Below, in pieces: positions 16,374-26,551 of a stretch of 42,097 bases of DNA. The stretch's first letter is position 1. Each line of letters opens with the position of its first letter. Under the pieces are notes generated by a model that saw nothing but the letters and a program-made list of their open reading frames with translations, ran no database searches and was not told the DNA's origin. The stretch is from positions 19,524-61,620 of the forward strand of contig MKUB01000173.1 of assembly GCA_001898545.1 (NCBI GenBank), given 5' to 3'. This stretch comes from Sphingomonadales bacterium 63-6. GTDB lineage: Bacteria > Pseudomonadota > Alphaproteobacteria > Sphingomonadales > Sphingomonadaceae. The translations under genes were made by a program, and so were the position numbers.

Positions 16374-16457
16374 ATGACCGCTTTCGCAAAGCGCGTTGTC
16401 GAACTCTATGTTCGGGGTGCCGCCAGGTATCCGATGCCGTTTATCTGGACGCTCTGA
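16374..16457 (+). CDS. Small ORF 2, 27 aa
   Basis: A 27-codon ORF with a strong ribosome site: AAGGAG ends 7 bases before ATG 16374. The peptide starts MTAFAKRVVELYVRGAAR, a likely amphipathic basic helix, and ends in PMPFIWTL. It has the same length as small ORF 1 but no evident sequence similarity to it, and no known family. It is flanked by its own bipartite element and leader hairpin upstream and a strong terminator 33 bases downstream, so the transcript is a self-contained unit of roughly 200 bases. It could be a functional small protein, a leader peptide, or the coding part of a dual-function small RNA. Confidence 0.6.
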   Translation: MTAFAKRVVELYVRGAARYPMPFIWTL

Positions 16458-16489
16458 GCCTCCAAGAACGCATTCACGCGGAATAGTAG

Positions 16490-16515
16490 ACAGCCGCCCT
16501 TAGGGCGGCTGTTTT
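16490..16515 (+). terminator. Strong intrinsic terminator after small ORF 2
   Basis: A perfect 10-bp stem ACAGCCGCCC/GGGCGGCTGT with a TTA loop, followed by TTTTCGTTT. A canonical rho-independent terminator. Confidence 0.9.
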
Positions 16516-16552
16516 CGTTTCCGTATCTTGTGCTGCGGTAGTTGTCGCAGAC

Positions 16553-16582
16553 GCAACAACCGGCGAAATTTTTGCATTTGCA
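16553..16582 (+). promoter_or_regulatory. Shared 30-bp bipartite element, copy D
   Basis: GCAAC, 12 bases, then TTTTGCA-T-TTGCA. It begins 38 bases after the preceding terminator and 113 bases before the start codon of UrcA gene 2 (end of element to ATG), so it most likely belongs to that gene's promoter. Confidence 0.7.
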
Positions 16583-16694
16583 CAATTTCCTGCTGCACTG
16601 CAGCATGGCTTCGACAAACACAGCCTGCTCCTGGCGAGAAACCACAAGAGGGTCGCCAGGCCCGCACCGGTCGAACCTCGAAAAGGAATGTGCA

Positions 16695-19653
<2,959 letters not shown>

Positions 19654-19661
19654 CGAAGGCG

Positions 19662-19691
19662 CGCTTCGCTCAGGCAATACTGAGCGAAGCG
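19662..19691. terminator. Bidirectional hairpin at the gyrB / SnoaL-like gene junction
   Basis: A perfect 12-bp stem CGCTTCGCTCAG/CTGAGCGAAGCG with the loop GCAATA. It lies between convergent genes and overlaps the last codons of the minus-strand gene, whose TGA is inside the left arm. Confidence 0.75.
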
Positions 19692-19996
19692 ATCTTCCCC
19701 TCCGCCAGTACAAAGCGATACCGCAATTCAATCGGACTGCCGGGGAAGTTTCCTTCCACCCGTGCAGTGACGATGGGCTCCTGCGCAGGCCCTTCCATGG
19801 CGAGCGGGGTGGAGATGAAGTTGTACTTCGCCCGCGCATCCTGTGCCCAGCGGGTGATTTCCTCATGCCCCTGGCGCCATTCGCCTTCGTCCAGAACGCG
19901 CGCATCCTCTGCGAAACATTGGGTGAGCTGGGCGATATCCGGTCCGTTGCCGGCGTTGAAATAGGTTCCAAGCGGGGCGGGTAAATCAAGGGCCAT
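19670..19996 (-). CDS. SnoaL-like / NTF2-fold protein
   Basis: A 108-residue protein of the nuclear-transport-factor-2-like fold. Recognisable features are the N-terminal helix with YFNAGNGPDIAQLTQCFAED, and the later beta-strands ending VEGNFPGSPIELRYRFVL and EGKIASLSIA. This fold binds small ligands or acts as a hydrolase or isomerase; no catalytic residues can be assigned. It lies 49 bases from a divergent HxlR-type regulator, with an operator candidate between them, so it is probably the regulator's target. Its terminator overlaps its own 3' end. Confidence 0.8.
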   Translation of the reverse strand: MALDLPAPLGTYFNAGNGPDIAQLTQCFAEDARVLDEGEWRQGHEEITRWAQDARAKYNFISTPLAMEGPAQEPIVTARVEGNFPGSPIELRYRFVLAEGKIASLSIA

Positions 19997-20025
19997 TGCT
20001 CATCTCCTCTTGCCTTGCCTGCCAG

Positions 20026-20043
20026 GGTAGGTTCCAACCTTCC
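20026..20043. promoter_or_regulatory. Operator candidate for HxlR-type regulator
   Basis: A nearly perfect 18-bp palindrome GGTAGGTTCCAACCTTCC between the divergent SnoaL-like and HxlR genes, ending three bases before the HxlR ATG. One mismatch separates the two half-sites. A binding site for the regulator is inferred from position. Confidence 0.5.
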
Positions 20044-20045
20044 TT

Positions 20046-20411
20046 ATGGCCAGTACCCACAAAAAAGTAAGCTACTCACCTACGGGTAAGATTGAGGATG
20101 TAACGCCTGACATGGCGGCAAGCGGCGCGGAGGCGGCCTTGCGGCTGATCGAAGGGCGCTGGAAACTGGTCATCATCTTCCATCTGTTCGACAAGGGAGT
20201 GCTGCGCTTTTCGGAACTGGAGCGGGCTATCCCCGCAGTTTCCCAGAAAATGCTGATCCAGCAATTGCGCGATCTGGAGCGGGATGGGATCGTAGAGCGG
20301 GAAATCTACCCCCAGGTGCCACCGCGCGTGGAATATCGCCTGTCCGAATGGGGTCAGGAGATGTGCCCTGCGCTGGATGCGCTGCTTGACTGGGGCGCCC
20401 GGCGGCGGTGA
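20046..20411 (+). CDS. HxlR family transcriptional regulator
   Basis: A 121-residue winged helix protein. After a basic N-terminal tail come the HxlR pattern LRLIEGRWKLVIIFHLF, the recognition helix region LRFSELERAIPAVSQKMLIQQLRDLERDGIV, and the wing VPPRVEYRLSEWG. The cysteine often found near the N-terminus of redox-sensing HxlR proteins is absent; the only Cys is in EMCPALD near the C-terminus. It lies divergent to the SnoaL-like gene. It is likely a dimeric repressor or activator of its neighbour and itself through the palindrome upstream. Confidence 0.9.
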   Translation: MASTHKKVSYSPTGKIEDVTPDMAASGAEAALRLIEGRWKLVIIFHLFDKGVLRFSELERAIPAVSQKMLIQQLRDLERDGIVEREIYPQVPPRVEYRLSEWGQEMCPALDALLDWGARRR

Positions 20412-20487
20412 CTTGCCGCAATGCGCAGTCGCCCTTTCGGGCCATCTGCGCCATGATGCTGTCATGCTTGGCTCTCAGGATTCGCGT

Positions 20488-22272
20488 ATGAAGCGCCTCG
20501 ACCTCCGCGCAATCGCTCTTCCCGCCGTCTTCGCTCTCACCCTTTCGGGCTGTGCCGCGAGTTACGATCACGGCGTCTTTTCGCTGCGGGAAAAAGCGCC
20601 CGAGGCAGCACCGGCGGCGACCGTTACTGTGGGGATCTTGGCGATCAACGACTTCCATGGCGCACTGGAACCGCCCAACCAGTCTGTTCTGGTGGATGAC
20701 GGCAAGGGCAGCGTCACGATGGTTCCCGCGGGCGGTGCCGCTTGGCTTGCCTCGGCGGTGGATTCGATCCGGGCGAAATATGCCAACAATGCCGTGGTTT
20801 CCGCGGGTGACCTCATCAGCGCCTCGCAGCTTGCCTCCTCGCTGTTCCTCGACGAGCCGGCCATCGGCGTGATGAACCGCATCGGGCTGGACTTCAACGC
20901 GGTGGGCAATCACGAATTCGACAGCGGCGAGCAGGAATTGCTGCGTAAGCAGACGGGCGGCTGCGCCAAATTCACCACTCGCGAACCGTGTCAGGTGGAA
21001 CAGTTTCCGGGCGCCAGCTTCCGTTTTCTTTCCGCCAGCACCTTCACGAAGGATGGCGAGACATTGTTCCCTGCCACGGGCATCAAGAGTTTCGGCAGCG
21101 GCAAGGCGAAGGTCAGCGTCGGCTTCATCGGGCTGACGCTGAAGGATACGCCCAGCCTCGTCTCGCCCGATGGCGTGGCCGGACTCACTTTTGGGGACGA
21201 AGCGCAGGCAATCAACGCAGCAATCCCCAAGCTGAAGGCCGAGGGCGCGGATGCCATCGTGGTGTTGATCCATCAGGGCGGGAGGACCGGCGGAACGCCC
21301 AACCCCAATGGCTGTGAGGCGCTATCTGGCGAAATTCTGCCGATTTTGGCACGGCTCGACTCGCGGGTGGATGTGGTCGTATCGGGCCATACCCACTGGT
21401 CCTATGTCTGCGATTACGGCACGATTGACCCGGCCCGGCCCTTCCTGCTGACCAGCGCGGGGGTGTTCGGCGAATTGGTGACCGACATCACGCTGGAGAT
21501 CGATCCTTCGGCCCGCCGCGTGGTGCGCAAGCAGGCGCATAATGTGATCGTGCAGTCGCGCCCCTATGTCTCGCCGCGGGGCGAAACGCCCAATTCGCCT
21601 CTGTTCGAGCAGTTCCAGCCCCGCCCCGACATTGCGAGCTATGTGAAGCTCTATACCGACCGGGCGGCCGAATATGCCCTGCGTCCGGTGGGAGCGATTG
21701 CCGGACCCGCAATCAAGGGCGACGGCCCGGATGGCGGCACCGCCGCGAACCTCATCGCCGATGCGCAACTCGCCGCGACCCGCAAGGCCGGCGCACAAAT
21801 CACCTTCATGAATCCCTTCGGTGTGCGCGCCACCCTCAATCCGGGGCCCGGCGGCGCACTGACTTTCGGCGATCTCTACAAGACCCAGCCCTTTGCCAAT
21901 ACGCTGGTGACCCAGACCATGACCGGGGCGGAAATCAAGGCCGTGCTTGAACAGGGTTTGGACGACAACGCCCCCGAACAGCACCTCGCCCCCTCGGCGG
22001 GCTTTACCTATTGGTACGACAGGAGCCTCCCCATTGGAGACCGGATCGTGAGGATCGAGTTGGACGGCAAGCCGCTCGACATGGCGGCAAGCTACCGCGT
22101 CACCACCAACAGCTTCCTGGCAAATGGCGGAGACAGCTTCACCCTTCTGGCAGCCCAGCGCGAGGCGACTGTCGGCATGAGCGATATCGAAGCGCTGGAA
22201 GTCTGGGTGAAGGGAGAGAAGCCGCGCGCCGTACCGCAGGAACAGCGCGAAGTGGACGTGGCGCAGCATTAG
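20488..22272 (+). CDS. 5'-nucleotidase / metallophosphatase lipoprotein
   Basis: A 594-residue lipoprotein. The start at 20488 follows AGGA by 8 bases and begins a lipoprotein signal with lipobox LSGCAAS. The catalytic calcineurin-like phosphoesterase domain shows INDFHGA, GNHEFDSG and SGHTHW, the dinuclear metal motifs of UshA-type enzymes. The C-terminal substrate-binding domain (5_nucleotid_C) has NPFGVRATL, DLYKTQPFAN and FLANGGDSFT. It probably hydrolyses extracellular nucleotides to nucleosides, releasing phosphate at the outer face of the cell envelope. It begins about 77 bases after the HxlR stop and converges with the next gene with only three bases between stops. Confidence 0.93.
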   Translation: MKRLDLRAIALPAVFALTLSGCAASYDHGVFSLREKAPEAAPAATVTVGILAINDFHGALEPPNQSVLVDDGKGSVTMVPAGGAAWLASAVDSIRAKYANNAVVSAGDLISASQLASSLFLDEPAIGVMNRIGLDFNAVGNHEFDSGEQELLRKQTGGCAKFTTREPCQVEQFPGASFRFLSASTFTKDGETLFPATGIKSFGSGKAKVSVGFIGLTLKDTPSLVSPDGVAGLTFGDEAQAINAAIPKLKAEGADAIVVLIHQGGRTGGTPNPNGCEALSGEILPILARLDSRVDVVVSGHTHWSYVCDYGTIDPARPFLLTSAGVFGELVTDITLEIDPSARRVVRKQAHNVIVQSRPYVSPRGETPNSPLFEQFQPRPDIASYVKLYTDRAAEYALRPVGAIAGPAIKGDGPDGGTAANLIADAQLAATRKAGAQITFMNPFGVRATLNPGPGGALTFGDLYKTQPFANTLVTQTMTGAEIKAVLEQGLDDNAPEQHLAPSAGFTYWYDRSLPIGDRIVRIELDGKPLDMAASYRVTTNSFLANGGDSFTLLAAQREATVGMSDIEALEVWVKGEKPRAVPQEQREVDVAQH

Positions 22273-22275
22273 GGA

Positions 22276-23118
22276 TTATCCCCAAAGCATATTCTTCGGT
22301 TCCGGAGTTCCCGCAAGAAAGGCAATGAAGGCAGACTGCACTTCTGCAGCGGAGAAGTGGCGGGATGATCCCCACTCATCTTCCGAAGCCAGAGGCAAGC
22401 GCCGGGCTGCAATATACGCCCCCGAACCGGGTCCGCGCTCGATCACGAAGCCCGGATATTCCAGAGCGGTCTGAATGAAACTGCCATCCGCATGATCGAG
22501 GATGGCGAAACCTGTCCCGGCCGCTGCGATCTCGTCGATTGCCTCGCGGATGGCTTCCGGCGTGGCGCAACCTTCCAGTATCTGTCCGTCGACCTGCAGG
22601 GTCATCGGGAGATAGGATCCGGCATACTCGGAAACAGCCGTTTCCTGGCGCTGCAGTGCAGGCCCCTTTGCGAGAGTCTTATCAAGAAAATCGACCAGCG
22701 GCGCAGCGTCCCGCCGGAAGGCATGCCCCGACCACAACACCAGTCCGCACATCAGCAAGAGGATTCCAAGAACGAATAGAAGACCTGCAGAAATTCGACG
22801 ATCTGGTGCAAGGGCAATGGCGACGATAGGAAAAGCGACCACGACAAAAACTGCCAGCGCAATTCCGGTGAGGTTTGAACCCGCGCGACCCCTTATCCGG
22901 GTCACACCATCCCGGTTAGACATAATGCCGAACAGCATGGGGCCATGGCGATTGAAGGCGCTAAGCCACAGGCAGATGACCGGCCCGACAATCCATCCGC
23001 GCGGCCCTTGCCTGACATCGAACCATGCTTTTAGGCGGGCCTGCATGGCTGCTTTCACATCAGGCGGAGCAAGGCGAGAGGCAACTTCGAAGCAAATTCC
23101 GAAGGGCTGAAACGCCAT
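22276..23118 (-). CDS. Hypothetical protein with two TM segments and Imm1-like C-terminus
   Basis: A 280-residue protein of unknown function. Two hydrophobic segments lie near residues 85-102 (GIALAVFVVVAFPIVAIAL) and 110-130 (SAGLLFVLGILLLMCGLVLW). The C-terminal 100 residues have a pattern like the Imm1-type immunity fold: FAILDHADGSFIQTA, an aromatic FVIE strand, HFSAAEVQSAFIAFLAG and a terminal NMLW. That resemblance comes from reading by eye and is weak. No toxin gene is adjacent. It converges on the 5'-nucleotidase gene. Confidence 0.6.
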   Translation of the reverse strand: MAFQPFGICFEVASRLAPPDVKAAMQARLKAWFDVRQGPRGWIVGPVICLWLSAFNRHGPMLFGIMSNRDGVTRIRGRAGSNLTGIALAVFVVVAFPIVAIALAPDRRISAGLLFVLGILLLMCGLVLWSGHAFRRDAAPLVDFLDKTLAKGPALQRQETAVSEYAGSYLPMTLQVDGQILEGCATPEAIREAIDEIAAAGTGFAILDHADGSFIQTALEYPGFVIERGPGSGAYIAARRLPLASEDEWGSSRHFSAAEVQSAFIAFLAGTPEPKNMLWG

Positions 23119-23218
23119 TCCTTACTCCATAAAGCTAGGCGCGTACCTGTCTGCCCCTCCGCCACCTGGCGCCGCCGGGCGGTCCCCCCCGAGGGATGCC
23201 CCGGGGAGGATCGGGAAC

Positions 23219-24256
23219 TCACTTCTTGTCGAGATGCTTCGCCATGAAGGGCAGCACCACTTCGTCGAAGCGCTGGCCGATGCGGTTGACGTGGTCGCCG
23301 TCATAGACGGCCCATTGATTGGCGATGCCGAAGCGATCCAGCTCCTCGTGGATCATCGTATCGTCATGCAGCAGCCCGTCCTTGTCCCCGGCATCCGAGC
23401 CAATGGCGCGGAAGCTCTTGAGCGCGGGCACGTGGGAAGCAACCATGGCATAGGGCGAATTGGCCGCCCATTTGGCGATCACCAGCTGGTCCACCTTGCC
23501 GTCCTTATAGGGGAAGTCCGCGAAATAGGGCGGGTTCTGCGGGTTGGGTGACCATGCGACGATGGAGGAAAGCCCGGCACGAGTGCCGAAATCGGCCTTC
23601 ACGCCCTGCTCGATTGGCAGGCTGGAAAGCTTCTTCGCGCTTTCTTCCGTTTCGGTGCGCGGGCTGATGCAGCAGGCATTCTGCGCATAGATCGCGTTGA
23701 AAGTCTGCGGATAGGTCATGCCGATCACCCAGGTGCCGTAACCGCCCATGGAATGGCCCGCCAGGCCGCGCCCTTCGCGCTTGGCGATGGTGCGGTAATG
23801 GCTGTCCACATAGGCGACCAGATCCTTGGCCACGAAGGCACGGAAATCGCCGGTCGTCACCGAAGTGGAATACATGCTGCCGCCCAGCTTGGTGAGCGTA
23901 TCGGGCACTACCACGATGAATTCCTCGCCCCGCTTGGCCGAGTTGTTCACCGCATCGGGCACCTTCATGAAGTTGTAGAAATTGCGCCCATCAATCGCGA
24001 AGCCGTGGAGGTAATAGACCACGCGGTAACGCTTCTTCTTGTCCTTGCCATAGCTGGGGGGAAGCACCACCAGCGCCTCGCGCTCGGTGGAATTGCCTTC
24101 CAGATTGCCTTCCAGCGAAGGGCTGTGGACCTTGATCGTTTCCACCGTGATTCCGGCAGGCACCGGGGCGGGGGGCGCGGTGATGTTCTGCGCCATGGCG
24201 GGCGTGGCGGCCAGCACGGCGAATGTCGCCGCCAGAGCCGCGAGTTTCTTCAGCAT
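23219..24256 (-). CDS. Secreted esterase-family alpha/beta hydrolase (paralogue 3)
   Basis: A 345-residue alpha/beta hydrolase of the esterase family (PF00756: enterochelin esterase, feruloyl esterase and antigen 85 types). The signal peptide is LKKLAALAATFAVLAATPAMA. The nucleophile is Ser in GLAGHSMGGYGTW; the other triad residues are likely Asp in GSDAGDKDGL and His in YDGDHVNRIG. I use ATG 24256, since the longest frame begins with TTG. It lacks an obvious polysaccharide-binding module. It is the last of three tandem paralogues on the minus strand, 24 bases after the stop of the middle one. Confidence 0.87.
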   Translation of the reverse strand: MLKKLAALAATFAVLAATPAMAQNITAPPAPVPAGITVETIKVHSPSLEGNLEGNSTEREALVVLPPSYGKDKKKRYRVVYYLHGFAIDGRNFYNFMKVPDAVNNSAKRGEEFIVVVPDTLTKLGGSMYSTSVTTGDFRAFVAKDLVAYVDSHYRTIAKREGRGLAGHSMGGYGTWVIGMTYPQTFNAIYAQNACCISPRTETEESAKKLSSLPIEQGVKADFGTRAGLSSIVAWSPNPQNPPYFADFPYKDGKVDQLVIAKWAANSPYAMVASHVPALKSFRAIGSDAGDKDGLLHDDTMIHEELDRFGIANQWAVYDGDHVNRIGQRFDEVVLPFMAKHLDKK

Positions 24257-24280
24257 TTCCAAGAATCCTTCCCTGTTCCT

Positions 24281-25297
24281 CTAGCGGTCCAGATGGGCGG
24301 CGAAGAAGGGCAGCACAGCACTGCGCAGCCGATCCTTCACCTTGTCCCCATGGCCGCCATCGTAGATCTCCAGCTTGTGAACGACACCGAAGCGGGTCAG
24401 TTCCGAAGACATGGCGCGGCTGTCCGTCGCGAGCCCGTCCTTGTCCCCTACATCGAGCATGATCGCTTCATATTGCTGCAACTCGCGAATATGCTGCGGC
24501 AACATGCCGATCAGCGAGTTGGCTGCCATGCGCGCCTGCACCACGGGGTCGATCGCGCCATCGGCCAGCAGCCCGGCATTGATGAAATTGGGCGGTCGCT
24601 GCGGGTCGGGCGACCATGCGGCCAGCTGCGCCAGATCGCCCTGTACGCCGCCAACAGGGGCGGACAGGTCCACCGTTCCATCGTCGGCCTGCGCGCGCTC
24701 CGCCATTTCCCTGGTGATGAGCTTCACCGATCCGCCGCCCGCGCTCATGACATAAAGGCTGGAGAACACTTCCGGGTGCTTCATCCCCACGCGCATCGCG
24801 CCGTAACCGCCCATGGAATGACCGGCCAGCCCCCTGCTTTCCCGCCGGGCAAGTGTGCGATAGTGAGCGTCCACCCAGGCGACGAGGTCGTGCGCCACGA
24901 AATCCTCGTAATTCCCGGTGGTGGGCGAGTTGGAATAGAACGATCCGCGATGCTTGGAAAAGCCGTCCGGCATCACGAAGATCACGTCATTGCCCGCCGC
25001 GCCCGCGCCGGTCAGCGCCGCTTCCAGATCGAACAGCTCCGCATAGGCCTTGGGCTCCACGAAATAGCCATGGAGGAAATAGACAACCGGATAGCGCTTA
25101 TCCGGGTGCTGGTCGTAACCCGGCGGGGTGACGACATAGACGGTGCGATCCGCCGGATTGCCTTCCAGATTGCTCGCGATGGCGGGGCTGTGGACCTTCA
25201 CCAGATCCACCCGCGCCTTTTCCTGTGCGGCGGCGGGGTGGATCTGGGCGAAGGTGGCGAGAATGAGCGCCGCAAGGACGGCAAGGCGCCGGGCCAT
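24281..25297 (-). CDS. Secreted esterase-family alpha/beta hydrolase (paralogue 2)
   Basis: A 338-residue secreted hydrolase, second of the tandem set. The start at 25297 opens a signal peptide (RRLAVLAALILATFAQIHPAA); the long frame adds 39 residues that would overlap the preceding gene. The nucleophile motif is GLAGHSMGGYGAM, with triad candidates Asp in VGDKDGLATD and His in YDGGHGDKV. It differs from its neighbours at AGGGSVK where the others have a Cys-Cys pair, so the pocket may have diverged. Its start is four bases after the upstream stop, consistent with one transcript. Confidence 0.87.
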   Translation of the reverse strand: MARRLAVLAALILATFAQIHPAAAQEKARVDLVKVHSPAIASNLEGNPADRTVYVVTPPGYDQHPDKRYPVVYFLHGYFVEPKAYAELFDLEAALTGAGAAGNDVIFVMPDGFSKHRGSFYSNSPTTGNYEDFVAHDLVAWVDAHYRTLARRESRGLAGHSMGGYGAMRVGMKHPEVFSSLYVMSAGGGSVKLITREMAERAQADDGTVDLSAPVGGVQGDLAQLAAWSPDPQRPPNFINAGLLADGAIDPVVQARMAANSLIGMLPQHIRELQQYEAIMLDVGDKDGLATDSRAMSSELTRFGVVHKLEIYDGGHGDKVKDRLRSAVLPFFAAHLDR

Positions 25298-25301
25298 GCG
25301 C

Positions 25302-26339
25302 TTATTGCCGCGCGAGATGCTGGGCGAAGAAGGGCAGCAGCTTCGTCCGGATACGTTCCGGAATGCGGTTGCCGTGATCGCCGTCATAGGTTTCCCAACC
25401 ATGGGCCACGCCATAAGTGGTCAATTCCGCATTCAGCGCCGTGTTGTCGTTGAACAGGAAATCCTTGTCGCCCACTTCCAGCCCGATGGCCTTCATCTGG
25501 CGCAGGGCCGGGAGATATTGCGGCACCATCGCCAGAATCGAATTGGCGGCGAGCTTGGCATTCACCAGCGGGTCCATCGTGCCGTCGGCTTTGAGCCCGG
25601 TATCGACATATTTGGGCGGCTTGGTCGGGTCGGGCGACCATGTGGCCAGAGTGGAAAGCTGGGCCAGCCCGCCGAAATCGGCCTTGGCGATATCCTCTTC
25701 AGTCATCGCCTCGATCTTCCTGGCGCCCGCCTCGTCCACTTTCATGGGTGAAAGGCAGCAGGCGCTCATCGCGTAGATGCTGGAGAAGGTCTGCGGATAT
25801 TTCATCGCCAGCCGCATGGTGCCATAACCGCCCATGGAATGGCCCGAAAGGCCGCGCGCCTCGCGCTTGGCGACGGTGCGGTAAGTGGCATCCACCCACT
25901 TCACCAGATCTTCGCCCACGAAAGCTTCGTAATTCCCGACAGTGGGCGAACTGGAATAGAAGCCGCCCTTCAGCTTGGAATGGCCATCGGGGATGACCAT
26001 GATCACTTCGTTCCCGGCGCGGGCAGCCTCGTCCACGGCCTCGTCGAACTTCATGGTCTCCTGATACATCTGGGGCGTGGCCCAGTAACCGTGCAGGAAA
26101 TAGACCACCGGATAGCGCTTTTCAGGATGCTGGTCATAGCCCGGAGGGGTGACCACAAAGGCACCGCGATCGGCGGAATTGCCTTCCAGATTGCCTTCCA
26201 TCGCCTTGCTGTGGAACGTCTTCCATTCGATCCGCGCCTTTTCCTGCGCTGCGGCCGGGCTGGCGGTCAGGGCAACCACCCCGAGCGCGGATAGGCCCAG
26301 TGCGGATTGGACAAGGCCCCGCTTGATACGATTGAGCAT
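25302..26339 (-). CDS. Secreted esterase-family alpha/beta hydrolase (paralogue 1)
   Basis: A 345-residue secreted alpha/beta hydrolase, first of three tandem copies. The signal peptide ends near TASPAAAQE. It shows GNLEGNSADRG, the shared fold segment YDQHPEKRYPVVYFLHGYW, the nucleophile in GLSGHSMGGYGTM and triad candidates in VGDKDFLFND and YDGDHGNRI. A Cys-Cys pair (MSACCLSP) is shared with paralogue 3 but not 2. It starts the operon; the promoter must lie in the 26340-26450 gap before the repeat. The ester substrate is unknown. Confidence 0.88.
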   Translation of the reverse strand: MLNRIKRGLVQSALGLSALGVVALTASPAAAQEKARIEWKTFHSKAMEGNLEGNSADRGAFVVTPPGYDQHPEKRYPVVYFLHGYWATPQMYQETMKFDEAVDEAARAGNEVIMVIPDGHSKLKGGFYSSSPTVGNYEAFVGEDLVKWVDATYRTVAKREARGLSGHSMGGYGTMRLAMKYPQTFSSIYAMSACCLSPMKVDEAGARKIEAMTEEDIAKADFGGLAQLSTLATWSPDPTKPPKYVDTGLKADGTMDPLVNAKLAANSILAMVPQYLPALRQMKAIGLEVGDKDFLFNDNTALNAELTTYGVAHGWETYDGDHGNRIPERIRTKLLPFFAQHLARQ

Positions 26340-26454
26340 ATGGATTCTCCCCCGAGATATTTTTCTGCGGGGCAGTTAAGCAAAGCGGCGGGCCGCTGTC
26401 ACGGACATTGTCAAATTGGAGGTGGCGAGCGAGGCGACTTAAAATCACGTCATC

Positions 26455-26541
26455 GTCATGCTGAGCTTGGTTCAGCATACATCCTTCCCCGCGCGCAGTT
26501 CTCGATCCCGAGAATGAATCCTACGCCAGTTCAGGGTGACG
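26455..26541. repeat. Degenerate palindromic repeat (CGTCATGCTGAGC type)
   Basis: The left arm CGTCATGCTGAGCTTGG is loosely mirrored by the right arm CCAGTTCAGGGTGACG, with an inner inverted repeat TTCTCG/CGAGAA. It lies between the HerA-like (DUF853) gene end and the esterase operon start. Confidence 0.6.
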
Positions 26542-26551
26542 AAAAGGAACC

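Noticed and set aside
23753-25453. 566-residue plus-strand open frame
   Set aside because: Antisense to three well-supported esterase genes; His/Arg-rich, no motif.
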